Positions 42,297 through 54,625 are shown, counted from the stretch's first letter. The stretch: 64,000 nucleotides of DNA from Mesostigma viride (GCA_009746045.1 RPFO01000213.1:1732578-1796577); one strand, 5' to 3'. Numbers and translations: made by a program. The notes: generated by a model from the letters alone, not told the origin.

Positions 42297-42813
42297 AAGA
42301 TGTACTGGAGGGGCGGGGACCTGATGATCAACCACAAGATGTGGACGCCCCCTGCGGGCTAGAATAGCTTGAATCGCCCTACGTAGCTTGTATCCATTGG
42401 TAGTCACTGCCGCCATGGCCAGCAGCCATGCCTAGAATGTTTGCCAAGCTGTGCCATTCCTAGCCACCGACGTGCACCGCCAACACACGGTACACCACGC
42501 ACCAGCCATATAGCCTTAGCTTAGTCCTTGTACAGGCCGGGCTCCATGCTACGTCCTGGCTATGCTTAGTTAGATTACTTGCCCACGCTCCTTGTTATGA
42601 TATATTATGCTCACATGGGTCTTATTGCACCCACAGATCTTGCCGGGCCGTTTCTCGCGCCGGATTGCAGCTGTGACATGCCTCTGGCATGAAGGACTGA
42701 GAAAGGGGGTCTCTGCCCTGTCTTCCTGTTGCATGTGCACACACAGCTAGGATTAAAAGCACTTCGGTGATCCGTGAGGGCCCAACGGGAGCACGAGTTT
42801 AATTAATTGATTT
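42297..42813 (+). mobile_element. ORF1-only element 3' end, family A, in old LINE
   Basis: A 7-bp target duplication GCCCTGA (42290-42296 and 42814-42820) flanks the last codons of ORF1 (VYWRGGDLMINHKMWTPPAG), the whole 3' UTR, hairpin 1 (AGCAC-TTCG-GTGAT, slightly decayed), hairpin A (decayed) and an A/T tail. It splits the ORF2 of the old LINE. Confidence 0.8.
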
Positions 42814-43082
42814 GCCCTGATGGTTTTCCGCTGCCGTCTTCATTTTTGTTGACTACATCAAGGCTTTTGACACGCCGGTCCTCTAGGAGGCTCTTTGTGT
42901 CATCCTAGCTCGATCTGGATCGCGTGCCACCGGCCGGTGGCCGGCCTTTATTGCTGCCATGGATTTCCCGGCTGTATGAGGGTTCACCACAGCTAGGCAT
43001 GCAGTAGTGCGGACTGCGGAAGGCACCACCCCACCATTCCCACCAGGCCTTCACCACGGGGTGTGGCAAGTTTGTGTCCCAT

Positions 43083-45310
43083 TAAATTAAATTAAATTAA
43101 ATTATAACATGTCTCCGTTGGGAGATCATGTAGCACATATTCCAGGTTGGATGGGTGGTGTGGAGGAAGCCGCGTAATCGAACTAACCTAACTCTAAGCT
43201 ATATCTAGTCTAGAAAAGCCTATCTACGCTACTCATCAAAACGGCTCCTCCGTTTGGGGGGAGGCGGCTTGCCCACAGGGGCTGGCGTGTGCGCCTTGAC
43301 AATCTTCTTCCACCGCGTCTTGTCCTGCATGGCAGTCCAAAGACGGGAGAGAGAGTGGATGCGGTACTCAAACTGGGCTGGGACCACAAGGTCGTCCAGC
43401 AACATCTGGGTATAGGTCATGGCATGTTTCCCTACCTTTTTAGGAATGTTCTTGGGGCCAGGCCAGGTCAAAATGTGCCGCCCCGGTTGGCCGAGCCGCT
43501 GGGGACCGGCCAGACCAAGGGCGGTGTCGACCTGGCTGGTGCGAGCAAGATGTCCTACAAATGCTATCCTACGCTGTCTAATCTCGTCCGAAATACGCGG
43601 CATACCGTGATACAAAGACTCTAAGGACCTACGCTGAGAAAACCCGACATTCAGGACCTGTCGGAGCATCCGGGTTACCGTGCCGTCTAGCTTGGCTGCC
43701 AGTGTTGCCGTGAGTGTCCACGCCTCGGCGCCATACGTGAGCACCGTGAGGACGAGGACCTTGAAGAGCATGCGCTTGCGGTGCTCGTCCAGGCCCTTGG
43801 AGCGCCAGTAGGTGTTGAGCGAACGGAGCTTGGCCCAGGAAAGGCCGATGCGGGTGTCCACATCGTCGGCAGTGTCCGGAAGCCAACTCCCCAACAGCTT
43901 GAAGCGGTCGCGGAGTGGGACCTCCGTCCCGTCTAGCAGGCGCGGCAGCGGTGGGCGACTGGAGGCCCCAATCACCATCGCCTCAGTTTTGACACTAATC
44001 TCCAACCCCACCGCCCTCGCCTCCAGGCCCAGACAGTCCAGCCAGGTCTGAATGTGCTCGGGGCGCGCGATGAGGGTGGTGTCGTCCGCATAAATCAGGT
44101 CAGCCAGGCGGTAACCCGTGCTAACCCCGCCGTGCCCACGCTCGTTAAGGATGTCCAAGCCTGGCTCGAACCCCTTAAGAGCAGTAAAGCGCGCACGTGC
44201 CTGGCGCATGACGTGGTCCACAACAATAATGAACAGGTATGGGACAGGACACAACCTTGCCACACCCCGTGGTGAAGGGGGAATGGTGGGGTGGTGCCTT
44301 CCGCAGTCCGCACTACTGCCTGTGAGCCCTCATACAGTCGGCGAATGGCAGCAATAAACGCTGGTGGCACGCGGTCCAGAGCTAGGATGGCCCAAAGAGC
44401 CTCCCAGAGGACCGTGTCAAAGGCCTTGATATAGTCAACAAAAATGAGGACCAGCGGCAAACTGTCAGGGGGAAGGCGACGCACCTCCTCCATCAACCGG
44501 CGCGCGACAAACACAGCCATGACAGTGTTACGACCACTACGGAAACCCATCTGAGACTCACCCAGGTGTGGGTCCAGCGCGGCGCGGAGCCTGTGCAGCA
44601 TCATGCGCATGAAGACCTTCAGCGCGGCGCTCTGGAGGCAGACACCCCGGTAGTTACCGGGGTCAGCAGCAGAGCCCTTCTTGTACAGCATGACGCGGAT
44701 GGCCGTCTGCCACTCAGCAGGCGGAGGCTCGTCAGAGAGCAGGACACGGTTGCAGAACGCCAGCAGAAGATCCCTAACCGCCAGATCAGGGGTCTTCAGC
44801 AGCTCAGCAGAAAGGTGGTCGGCACCGACCGCCGCATCGTACCGCAGGCGAGCAAGGGCGCCGTCCAATTCCTCCAAAGTGAAGGGGTGGACGACGTCGT
44901 TGGTGGCAAGGCAGCCCTCCTTCAAGGCGGGGACTTGGTAGTCCGCGGCCGAGGAGGGGGGCGCTGGCGGCGGCGGGGGTCCGGCGACCCCGAGGCGGGC
45001 GGCCGTCTCGGGGTGAAGCGGCGGGGGGGGGGCGCGAGCCCCACCGGTCAAGGAAACATTGTGGGCCAACCAGCGGTCAAGGCTTACCGGCGCCGTGCCG
45101 TCCCCCGTGTGCTCCACCGGGGTGCGCTGCCGCCGGCCGCCGAGCCGGTCGAGGTGGTACCACATGTCCTTGCCCTGGTTGCGAGCCTGGCAGGCCTTGG
45201 CATCCGCGATGCACTGGGCCGCCTCCGCGTCCTGAGCGTGCTCGTAGGCCTCCACAAGGGCGGCCTTGAGCAATGGTTTCTGCAGCGGGTCCCAGTTGTG
45301 TCCCATGTCC
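43083..45310 (-). mobile_element. LINE with ORF2, family B 3' end, 5'-truncated
   Basis: On the minus strand: ORF2 from 45306 to 43229, a 100-bp 3' UTR with a CCACCCATCC motif, hairpin B at 43107-43131 (stem ACATG/CATGT, inner CTCC-CAAC-GGAG) and a tail of repeated AATTT to 43081. It is inserted in reverse orientation into the old LINE at 43080/45310, with a likely 7-8-bp duplication GTCCCAT / GTCCCCAT. The N-terminal endonuclease is absent, so the copy is 5'-truncated. Confidence 0.75.
43229..45306 (-). CDS. LINE ORF2: reverse transcriptase, one frame change
   Basis: Two overlapping minus-strand frames, 45306-44095 and 44263-43229, together cover the RT region; the frame changes at about 44230, between HHGVWQGCVLS and VPYLFIIVVDHVMRQ. 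The first frame has LYKKGSAADPGNYRGV, MGFRSGRNTVMAVF and LVLIFVDYIKAFDTV (catalytic Asp). The second has the YADD catalytic motif (YRLADLIYADDTTL), then the LTYGAEAWTLT and RRIAFVGHLAR blocks seen after RT in many LINEs of the RTE/L2 type, and ends KPPPPKRRSRFDE. No endonuclease is present upstream. The product would make cDNA by target-primed reverse transcription; with the frame change and truncation this copy is probably inactive. Confidence 0.75.
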
Positions 45311-46017
45311 CCATGTATCTGTTAATTCATTTTAATACTGTCGTAAATGCATGTCGTCATGCATGCGCCAGGCTGGCACGTGCGCGCTTTACCGCTCGAT
45401 AAGGGGTTCGAGCCTGGCTTGGATCGACATCCTTAATTAACCTATTTGGTTAACGAGCTGGCCAAGAGGGCGGCTGCATGCATGTTGTCCTAGTTATCGC
45501 CTGTCCGACCTGACTTATGCGGATGATCCTCATCGCGCGCGCCCCGGCGAGCACATTCAGACCTGGCTGGATCGACTGTCTGCATCATGCAGGGCTTGGA
45601 GACGCGCGGGCGGCCGGTGGGATCGATGAAGATTAAAGTATCAAAACCGAGGCGATGGTGATCAATTGGGGCTACCAGTTGCCCACCACGGCCGCTGCTG
45701 CTAGACGGGACAGAGGTCACGTTCTGTGAGCGCTTCAAGCTGCTGGGTCCAGCATGCTCCGCCTGAGCTCCCGCCCCGACACCGCCGACGATGTGGACAC
45801 CCGGCGCATCAGCCTGGCCTGCATAGCGTGCTGTTGTTTAGATAGATGTTGTAGCTAGTGATGTTGTTTAGATAGATGTTGTAGGTAGCTGATGTAGATA
45901 GATTAGACCGGTAGGACTGTTTGCACCCACCCATCCATCCATCGGGGTTGATGCTCCGTGACTCCCCAACGGGAGCACGAGTCTAATTAATTAATTAATT
46001 GATTAAGTAATTAATTA

Positions 46018-46641
46018 GTTAATTGTGGTTTTGAAAATGTTCATTCTGATCGAGCTACATGCAACCTGCAGGTTGGCCCGAAAACTACCAATGCGGACGT
46101 CAAGCAAGTTCTCAACTCAACAACTCCGGACAGTCCAGACGCCATGTCCAGAGATTTTGAAACAGTCTTTACCCACTATCTGTACTCCGCGCCCGCATGA
46201 TAGACGAGGAGAAATGCCAGGCTGCCGTCTGCGATAACTAGCACTTTCCTGTGGGGCATGCTCCTGTTTTCTCCCCACGGGCCCCACGAGCCTCATTCCG
46301 CAAGCCTAATTCTTCAAAACCTCTAGAAGTTTATAACATCGGCCGGGGATATCCCGGCCTTACGACTGCCATCAGCCTTGCAGTGGTAGGTTGTGGGTTT
46401 TTATTTATGTCCAATGGATCACTAAAATGCATGATGGATCAATGAGCCCAGACGCCATGCGGGTGGGGAATGACCACTTAATTATTACTGAGTACTGACC
46501 ATGCTTTTTCGCTGGTAAATAGAGAGATCTGAATCTTCGGAACCGGGCGGTATTCCCCCCCCACAGACCACAGTATATTCACACTGACGCTCCGAGGAAT
46601 AGCCAAGATTTATAATTAACAGTTGTGCAATCATAACTGCA

Positions 46642-46642
<1 letters not shown>
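46018..46642. other. Spacer, no gene seen
   Basis: Unique sequence with moderate A/T content. No domain, RNA or repeat was recognised. Confidence 0.3.
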
Positions 46643-46677
<35 letters not shown>

Positions 46678-46678
46678 G
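46643..46678. repeat. GTT microsatellite
   Basis: Twelve tandem units of GTT/TTG. The Leu tract of the frame across it is a repeat product. Confidence 0.85.
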
Positions 46679-46691
46679 CCCACGCCGCACA

Positions 46692-46978
46692 TGAGCAGCA
46701 GAGATTTGGAAACGGCCGAGGGCCAGGACACTGAACAGCATGCCATCACAAACATACATCGTTTTTCCCGTCTTTGTTCTTATCGTGTTGATTTCATCAC
46801 GACTCTTGTTGAACTCTTGCAGCGCTTATTGGTCAAAGACTATGACCGAGCCATTATGCTCCGTCAAGTCCGATGTTTTTTGCAACGTCACCCACATCTG
46901 TTCGGTGCTGCCCCTTGGCACAAGCTCTACAAACAGGTCGTGGACCGGCTGGATCGCATAGTATCTCCGCACATCTGA
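46692..46978 (+). CDS. Unrecognised ORF next to repeat X
   Basis: From ATG at 46692 the frame gives about 95 residues: a hydrophilic start (SSRDLETAEGQDTEQH), then amphipathic segments VDFITTLVELLQRLLVKDYD, MLRQVRCFLQRHPHLFG and WHKLYKQVVDRLDRIV, ending at TGA just before repeat X starts. The composition looks like a helical protein rather than random sequence, but no family was recognised. It may be an exon or part of the element that carries X. Confidence 0.3.
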
Positions 46979-46983
46979 ACCCT

Positions 46984-47537
46984 GTGATGCCAGATCTCCT
47001 TTGCGGCCGTTCCGAGCTTGGCACTGGATTCGTTGTCCACATCGTCGCGTCGCTGCCGCAACACGATGTTTTCTGGCATCCGCGGGCTTTTGGTTCCCGC
47101 CGCACATTTGAAAGTGCTGTCCTCCGGCTTTTTGCCTTTGCACCGTGTGCAGTTCTTGGACGTTTGGAATCATGGCATGGCTAACGTGATGACTGACTAG
47201 CTAGACCTTTTCAGTGGTTTTCCATTTGCGGGTATTTCCTCGTAAATGGTGGGAGAGCGATCGCAGCAATGGTGCTCACCACTAGACACTCCCGGCCAGT
47301 TAGGCTAGAAACACACGCCCTGATCAAGCATGCTGTTTCCGGCCCCACCGTCTAGGTCATCTAGTCGCTCCACACGTAAGCCAGCCATAATTTCAATGCA
47401 CAAGGATACACATTTCCATCACCATTCATCTTCATCATCCTGAACGACTCGAAAACGCGGAAAAGATAACGGCAGGCTCGAGCTACCATGGTCCGGATTC
47501 TCCCGATTTCTGGCCTGCGCTGGTTGTCTCTTTGATA
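46984..47537 (+). repeat. Repeat X, copy 4
   Basis: The longest copy, with the fixed right end at 47537. The minus strand 47172-46992 keeps the frame KNCTRCKGKKPEDSTFKC, SPRMPENIVLRQRRDDVDNE, AKLGTAAKEIWHH; the Cys pairs suggest a zinc-binding module. No start codon opens this frame, so if it is coding it would be an exon. Confidence 0.65.
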
Positions 47538-47591
47538 CAAGAAACCTGATCAGAATACAAGAAACAAAGATACTCAGCGGGAACATGTACG

Positions 47592-47840
47592 GTTGCATCA
47601 TTGGATACACCCGCGTTGGTACAACAGCTTGGTGTGTCCTAGCAAACGATGTTCCGCCGAGTAGTCGAGAGCCAGATTGTCGGAGACGACAACAAGGTAC
47701 GCAGCGGGGCATGGAAGGCTGCCTCATAAGGGACACCCGCGTTGGTACAACCGCTTGGTGCGTCCGAGCAGAAGAGGTGCCGCCAAGTCTCCAAGCACCA
47801 GATTGTGTGAGACGCTGGGTCGGATGCATAGCTGGCGCTG
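47592..47840. repeat. Two imperfect 126-bp tandem units
   Basis: Units starting near 47592 and 47718 share ACACCCGCGTTGGTACAAC, GCTTGGTG-GTCC and CAGATTGT at the same spacing. The period is 42 codons and the minus-strand frame stays open across both, repeating THQAVVPTRV. No domain was recognised. Confidence 0.5.
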
Positions 47841-50651
47841 AGACGGAGGTCTGACTGGGCGGCGATGCGGCCGCGCGGACGCTCGTGGCCGATCGCAAGT
47901 AGGCGGCGCCTGCGGGGGAGGGGCGGGGGGGGGGGGCAAGGTCCGGGAGGGCTGGGCGTATTGCTGTCGCATGGCGGAGTATGTCACAGGTAGGCGGGTG
48001 AAGGGGGACGTGGTGGACCGGGTGCCGTGGTGGTGGAAGCCGTTGTTGAGGTGCAGTCTCACAAGGGTTAGTGTGGCTGAGGTGTGGGGCGGGGTGGGTT
48101 CACGGGAACTGAGGGGAGGGGAGTAGGGGTGGGTGTGAATGGCGTAAGGTAATGTTTGTGCGGGTGCGGGTGTAGTGTGTGTGTGGGGTGGTGGGGGGGG
48201 GGGGGATGGGGGGGGGGGACCCCCCGCCCCGTTGGTGCTGCTTGGGTGTGCCGGCGGGGTGGTGTGGGGTTGGTCGCGCATGTGGGGTGCGAAAGGGTCA
48301 GTTACAAGGGGGTTGTTTCTGGGGGATGGGGTTGGTCGGTGCCAGCTTGGTGGGGTAGGGGACTGGTGGGCAATGCACATTCGGTAAGTGCATGGGGGGG
48401 GGGATGGGTTCGTTAGGTACGGGGTGGCGGGTGGTGGTCGGGGCGGATGATGCCAAGCAGGGATGTGGGCTACTCGAGTGTAGTTGGTTGTCACGGATAT
48501 ACGGATAGTAGGGGCACATGCATGTTGGGAAGGGGTGCGGGTGCTGGTTGGGAGTGGTCGGTGGTGGGACGCAAGGGGACCGCTGGGCGTGTAAACAGGG
48601 AGCAGAGAAAAGCAAGACAGTGTATAGGCTTGCGTCGCAACATTGGAAATGGGGACCCTACCACATCCACCACTCAACATGGCATGCAACAACCAACATC
48701 AACAACAGCTACTACCAACACTAATAACATGAGCAAGATAGGACGCCAATTCAACCGGAGACCCCAATGCAATTTCGGGGGTTCCTAGCCCTGCCGTCCA
48801 CTTAACCTGTTTGGGGTAGTACAAGTCGTCTGGTGCAGCAAGGGTTCGTGGCAGGTATGGTGGCACACAATGAGCCGGTAAGCGGAGACCTTGACTGCCA
48901 GGATTAGCCGGCGTGGCGGAGGGGCCGGTAGCGGCAGCAGTCCGGCGCACATCAGCGGCGGGAGTGGGAATGTGGCTGGACGTTGTGAATACTGTGTGCT
49001 TGGGAGGCACTGCCTACATTCACCCCGGACTGTTCCTGTGACTACACAGCCCGCGGCCGGCCATGGAGGAGACGCGCCTTGCTGCGAATTAGGACGTGAT
49101 CTTGCATGTGAAAATAATGCCGACGGTAGACAGCGCGTGGTGAAAGCTGCAGCGTGATGGCCGGGGAACGCGATAGGTAGGCCGCGTGAAGCTGGGTCCA
49201 CTGGGTGAAAGCGCCAATGTGGCGGATGCATCTCCATCGGGCCAGTCGGACATCGCTCAGCCGCCAGAGGGAAGCTAAGTGTCGGCGGCGTTCCCGGTGA
49301 GCTATGATTCTGGTAAAACTGCGCAGAAGTGACCCCGGAGAGCTCCCGTAGCGTGCAAGGGCAGGCGAGGCAATACAGGGAAACGATTCGCCAGTGATTG
49401 CGGAAATATTGTCCCGTTAACGGCGCTGAGTTGCATAGGGAGATGATGCGTCGACTCAGTTAGCAGGGAGACGAGGAGTCTGTCAAAACTGCTCATAGGT
49501 GGCCAAATGAGGGCTCATTCTGAAGTTCTCGCGCATTCTGGTTTGATGGTCAAATTTTTACCGCAGTTCTCGAAGCATAGACGGGGTAAAATCACAAATC
49601 CGCCATGGCCGCCATTTCAATGCGTTTTCCCGCCTAGGCCTGCATGGGCAGTATAACTGCAATTAGCGATTCCTATCATTCCCGGTCCGTCCGAGGTCCG
49701 TCGCGGCGTCGCCACTTTCTCATGAATCCCGTCGCTGACATACGCCCCGCATCCGATATACTTAGCATATCCGGCCCTCGGCCACTAAAGTATCTCGGCC
49801 GCATATATATTTTCCTGGCGGCATGCCTCTAACAACATTCAATCCCCCGAATGGCGAATTATTGAACCTTGTACTCCGAATCTCCAATCAGCATGATATG
49901 ATTGAACGATATTCCAGCAAAATGTCGCATATTGGGATGGATGTATTTCACCACCGATGATGTGTCAGTCAGTGAATCAGTCAGTTAATTTACCACGCCG
50001 GTTATGCGACAGAGCAGGGACAGAGTACAGTAGTGGAGCCATGGGCTGGTCCGGCCTGACAGAAGTGTGTGCCAACACCGCGCCGATGTGAGTCAACATT
50101 CTACCCTTTGTATGTTCACTGTTCAGAACTCAGCACCAAACTTTTCTTCTGCGGCGACAGGGGCTTTTGGGTAAATTGCAGCACAGCACCGCAATTATTG
50201 TCAAAGTCCTTTTGAATAATTAATTTAAAATGAAAATAAATATCTTTCTCAATCCTGCCCAATCGAGCTTTTTCGCCCAATGGAGTTAGTGTCTGCTGTT
50301 GCTTGTGGCGGTGCCGCTTCGGCAATTCTTCCGCGAAAGGTTGCTAAAAGTTCCGCACCGTGAAGATACAACCTGCCGTCTGCAGCTACAGGTGGTATCT
50401 ATCCGCGAAAACGATCACTGCTTATCATTCATCACTAACGCCGATTGCTACATCGTCCAGACCGGAGGAGGCTAACCGCTATGAAGCCGAACTGAGTGGG
50501 GAATGCGTAGCAAAATACATGTTACGTCTCAACAACCAAGGACAGATCCATGAAAGCGGCATCTTCAGTGGCAACAATGGCATCTCTTGGCTTGATGCCG
50601 AGGTCAGCAGCGCATTCTGTGGAAAATGCCAGCATGTTTTCCTGAGTTAGC
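47841..50651. other. Intergenic region upstream of large membrane-protein gene
   Basis: The part 47900-48450 is G-rich on the plus strand with long G runs (48186-48225), which give a Pro/His/Thr-rich minus-strand frame not taken as a gene. 48450-50651 is unique sequence with short frames only. The promoter of the gene at 50652 should lie at its right end; no core element was identified. Confidence 0.35.
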
Positions 50652-53600
50652 ATGGAGGATGAAGCCGAGGTCGTCCGCGGGATATCCGAAGCTGGCCGTG
50701 ACGCGGTTTCACGGAAGCCGACCGTACGTATCCGTGCCCACAATGAGAACCAGTTGGAATTCAAGGTCAGTTACTTCAAAAATAAAACACAGAAAAAACA
50801 AAGGTATCGTGCCGAATTCTACCTGTTCATTCCCACCGAGTTGCATGGCCGAGACCTCGGCCAATGGCTCGATGACACCTGGGCGAGCTCCCGATTGATG
50901 ACGCAGAGCTTAACCCTTCTCCAACTGTCAACGGTCTTCGATGCCTTTTCCTCGCCGGCCACGTCCTGCATCCGCGAGAAGGAATCTCAGTCCTGGTTCG
51001 TGGGCGTGGCGACCGAGCTTCACAAGTGCCGCAGTGCATGGGGCATATGGGAGCAGCTGGGCATGCGCAGCAACGACGGGTCCACGCGCGGCATCGAGTC
51101 CCTCCGAGAGTTACCGCCACTATGGGACGGCCTCACCTCGATACGGAACGCAGGGGCATCCGTCCGCCTCGGGGCCAACTACGCGCGCCTGCTGCGCATC
51201 CGCGAGCAACTAATCAGTAGCACGCGCGAGGCGGCGCATGGCGTCCGCTCCCTGGGCATGCTCTTCCGATCGGCACTCAGCGAGGATGCCCGCCAGGTGT
51301 CCCATGACATCAAATCCTGGCTCGACCAGTGGCGCCGCTCGCAGCACCGCGGCGGCAGTAGGGCCGACGAGACCGCGGTTCCCCCCCCCCGACATGCCCA
51401 ACCGCAACCCAACCCGCGGGCGGATGAGAAGGGGGCCTCCCTTGCCAACATGGTGGCAGCGGTGTCGGCGTTTCTGGACCTGGCCTCCGGCTCACTCAAG
51501 AAACTCCAGTTCCTGGGCCTCCAGTTTGGGCTGGACGACCCTCAGTCAGAGCTGGTGCCGGTGGAGCTGCATCTCGCCTGGCGGCAGGTACGTTGCTCCG
51601 TTTATGTATGCCATGCTTGCTTGGATACATGCATGGCGCTGTTTGTCTGGCTTGCATGGCGGCAGGTATGCTGGACTGTTAATCAATAAATTAATGAAAT
51701 AAAAGGTGAGGGCCCTATGCCAGACCCCCCAAAACCATAGTATGGAATAGCATGCAAAGCTGGCCTTGGGGCACCCAAATCATGATTTTGCCTTGTAAAT
51801 GGGATGTGTGGGGGTCCATCCCACCACTTGTTGAGGGTGGTACACCCTGTGTACACACCGCTATTGAGCTAAAAATAGCAAAAGACGCTACTTAGTGCAC
51901 ATAATGCCTAGGACAATGGGGGCATCATTTTGCCCCCCAAAGTCAATTCCATGTATATGCCTGATTTTGCAAATTCCCTACCTAATTGGCACCCCAAAAT
52001 AGTCAGTATTCATTAAGTTATTAATTTCCCCCCCCAAAACGCACTTTTTTTAGCTAGAAAAAATAAATCAAATCAATAACACACGGATAAGGGCCAGGGA
52101 GTCAAAATCAAATACTAAACCTAGGCAGACATCATCCCACAAAGTTTGAGCTCATTCTGAGTCCAAATGTAGGAGGAGTAGCGTTTGGCAGTTGGCCACC
52201 TGTGCAGGCGCTAAGGCAGGCAATAGTGAGTATTAAGGCACACTAACACTTCCTATGCCATCCAAGAGGCTCCACTCCTTGCCCAATTTGACCACAACGT
52301 ACAAGGAGGTGGCTGGGCACCTCATGTGCCCTTGCCTTCCCTCGGCATGGGCAACCTTACGCGTGCACAGCAATGAGGCAGGTAGCTCTACATGGCTAGC
52401 CAACACTTCAAAAGCATATCCCAGGTATATGGTGTGAGCATCATACCAAAAGCACGCTGTCCAGTGCAAATACACTCTAGTACGCCATATCCACTGATTG
52501 CCCAACCAAGGGGAACAACAGACAGTACACAGAGAAAGCATACTCATCATACATGCTGCGTGCTAGGGCTTCTTTACCTTGGTTACTTTGCCTTGCCAGC
52601 ATATGATAGGGCTCTCCCATAATGCAGTGGGAGAGAGGCCAAGAAAACAATGATAATCCCTACCTACATGCAGTTCCACCCATGCAGTATGCCCCTCAGA
52701 ACAACCACTATCGCCTTTCTTTCCTGCGCAATTTTTTGCTAAGAAACAAGCTCAAGCTTGTGAGCCTCTAAGCACGCTGCTAAGAAAGGCTGCATCGATA
52801 TTCACGTAAAGCTGAGTGCTGTTAGCAAAGTCCTTCCAAGAAACCATACTACAAATCGGCCTCATGGCTTGCCGACATGCCATGGCTCATGCCTTGACAC
52901 GTCCCAGCCATGCAACTTAAATAAAATCACTGAAAGCTGCCACGAATTTGGCCATGCGCAGCACGGAACGGCAACATACCTGGTGCTAACTGCACGGAAA
53001 GAAGGCGAAAACTTGCGTTGATAACCCGTAAAGGAAGCGAAACATTCATAAGGTGACGCTGAGTGCACGATCGTACCATTACCGCCATTGTCCTTCGCCC
53101 AGCGGCACAAGAAAGACCAACCTTCCACGGAAAGATAAGACGCGCATCCCGCCAGCATGGAGAGTGTCTTACCGATAATGACGGAAATCTTGCCAAAACC
53201 CAGCAGATTTCTTAAAGCTTGACTAATAACAATTTAAACGCATCCTTGACGCTAATTGAAGCCAAAAAATTTGACAATCACCGCCGCTAGCGTGCATTCT
53301 AATTTATTCCTCGCGACGAAAATTTCATATTGGACCCCTTGCCGATGGTCATCAATAAAATCATCGACATTGCAAAACGCACAAACTCCGCTATGAAATA
53401 ACATCATTAACTCATGAACTGAAGATTCTCGCAATTTCTCTGCATTCCGCATGTTATATTTGTCTAGTTTTGCCTTAAAGCCGTCGCCATGGCCAGCTCC
53501 TGTAGGGGTGCGCCACTTTTTCACGGGTACCCATGCGGGTACCGCGAATTTTTTCGGCGCCAAAAAATTCGCGCCGGGGCCCTCACCTTAATTGAATTAA

Positions 53601-54593
53601 TTACACTGGGGAGTCGCGGAGCACAATAATACATAATTTAAGTGCTTTCCATCTATGCTGGACAATGGTGCCGTATATTGGACTTGCACGGCCTGGTGCG
53701 CTGCTGCCTAGCTGGGCACTAGGCTTCGCAAGGGCAACCCCTTTTGTGAGGTCGCTTTGCCCCGTTCTAGCATCACGGCAGGTGCGCTCGTGCTGGGCTT
53801 GCATGGTAGCAGGTGCGCTCGTGCTGGGGTGGGACTGCATGGGTACCCCTTGCCCACATGGCATGGGGGTAGGCACCCATTAGCCAGATTGCATGCTGCC
53901 CTCACATGCACATGCGGTCATCACCCAGGCTTGCCGATGTTTGGCACATGTCTTTCCTACGTTGGGATGTGTTGCCTGTACCAAGTAGGTCCCACCCCGC
54001 ATGAACTAACCAGGGAGGGCAGGTAGGCAGGCGGGCGGGCGGCGGGCGGGCGGCAAGTATCATACATGATCAAATACTAGAAGTATTCAAATACAAGAAG
54101 ATGATCAAATACAAGAAGTACTTTGTGTATTGTACATAATTATTCATGATAAGTGAGAACATGATGACACGGCTGTGATGATGCAGCCGGGATAACCTGC
54201 CGTATTAACCATTTGTTGCAATGCCGCCATCGCACGTGGGTCTCACTCTCACGCGCGGCGCTGCATCTCACTCGAGTCATCACATCCCACGCTGGCTCAT
54301 CCCCCCTCCCCATGCAATGCCCCTCCCCGCAAACACTCTTTCAATTTTTCCTGACTCCCTTTTGGTTTTGTTTCCCCCGATGTCTTCACCCTCTCTGCCA
54401 GGTGGACGAGTTCTGTCTCCTCCAGTACGAGCGGTCCCTGGCCAAGATTGTGGAGGAGCTGGACAAGGTCTTGGAGGTGCAGCATGTAATGGGGGTCTTA
54501 GAGGAGCCGGACAAGGTCTTGGAGGCGCAGCCAGTAGTGGGGATTGTGGAGGGGCCGGACAAGGGGCCCGAGGCCCACCCCGTTGCGGGTGGT

Positions 54594-54625
<32 letters not shown>

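Larger units (their letters stand above)
37870..46017 (+). mobile_element. Old family A LINE copy taken apart by three insertions
   Basis: Four collinear plus-strand pieces match the ORF2 of the LINE at 43083-45310: 37870-38292 (LLKAALVEA, WYHLDRLGGRRQ, VSLDRWLAHNV), 41770-42289 (ADHLSAELLETPDL, VMLYKKGSA), 42821-43080 (FIFVDYIKAFDT, HHGVW), and 45310-46017 (DLTYADD, HIQTWLDRL, then a deletion, the 3' UTR, hairpin A at about 45950-45979 and a TTAA tail). The pieces are separated by the insertions 38293-41769, 42297-42813 and 43083-45310. Many stops and frame changes make it the oldest LINE here. The RT region is of the type found in RTE/L2-like LINEs; clade assignment is uncertain. Confidence 0.7.

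Noticed and set aside
47724-48692. 322-codon Pro/His/Thr-rich minus-strand frame
   Set aside because: Its length comes from G-runs on the plus strand; no domain, no biased codon use, no splice structure.
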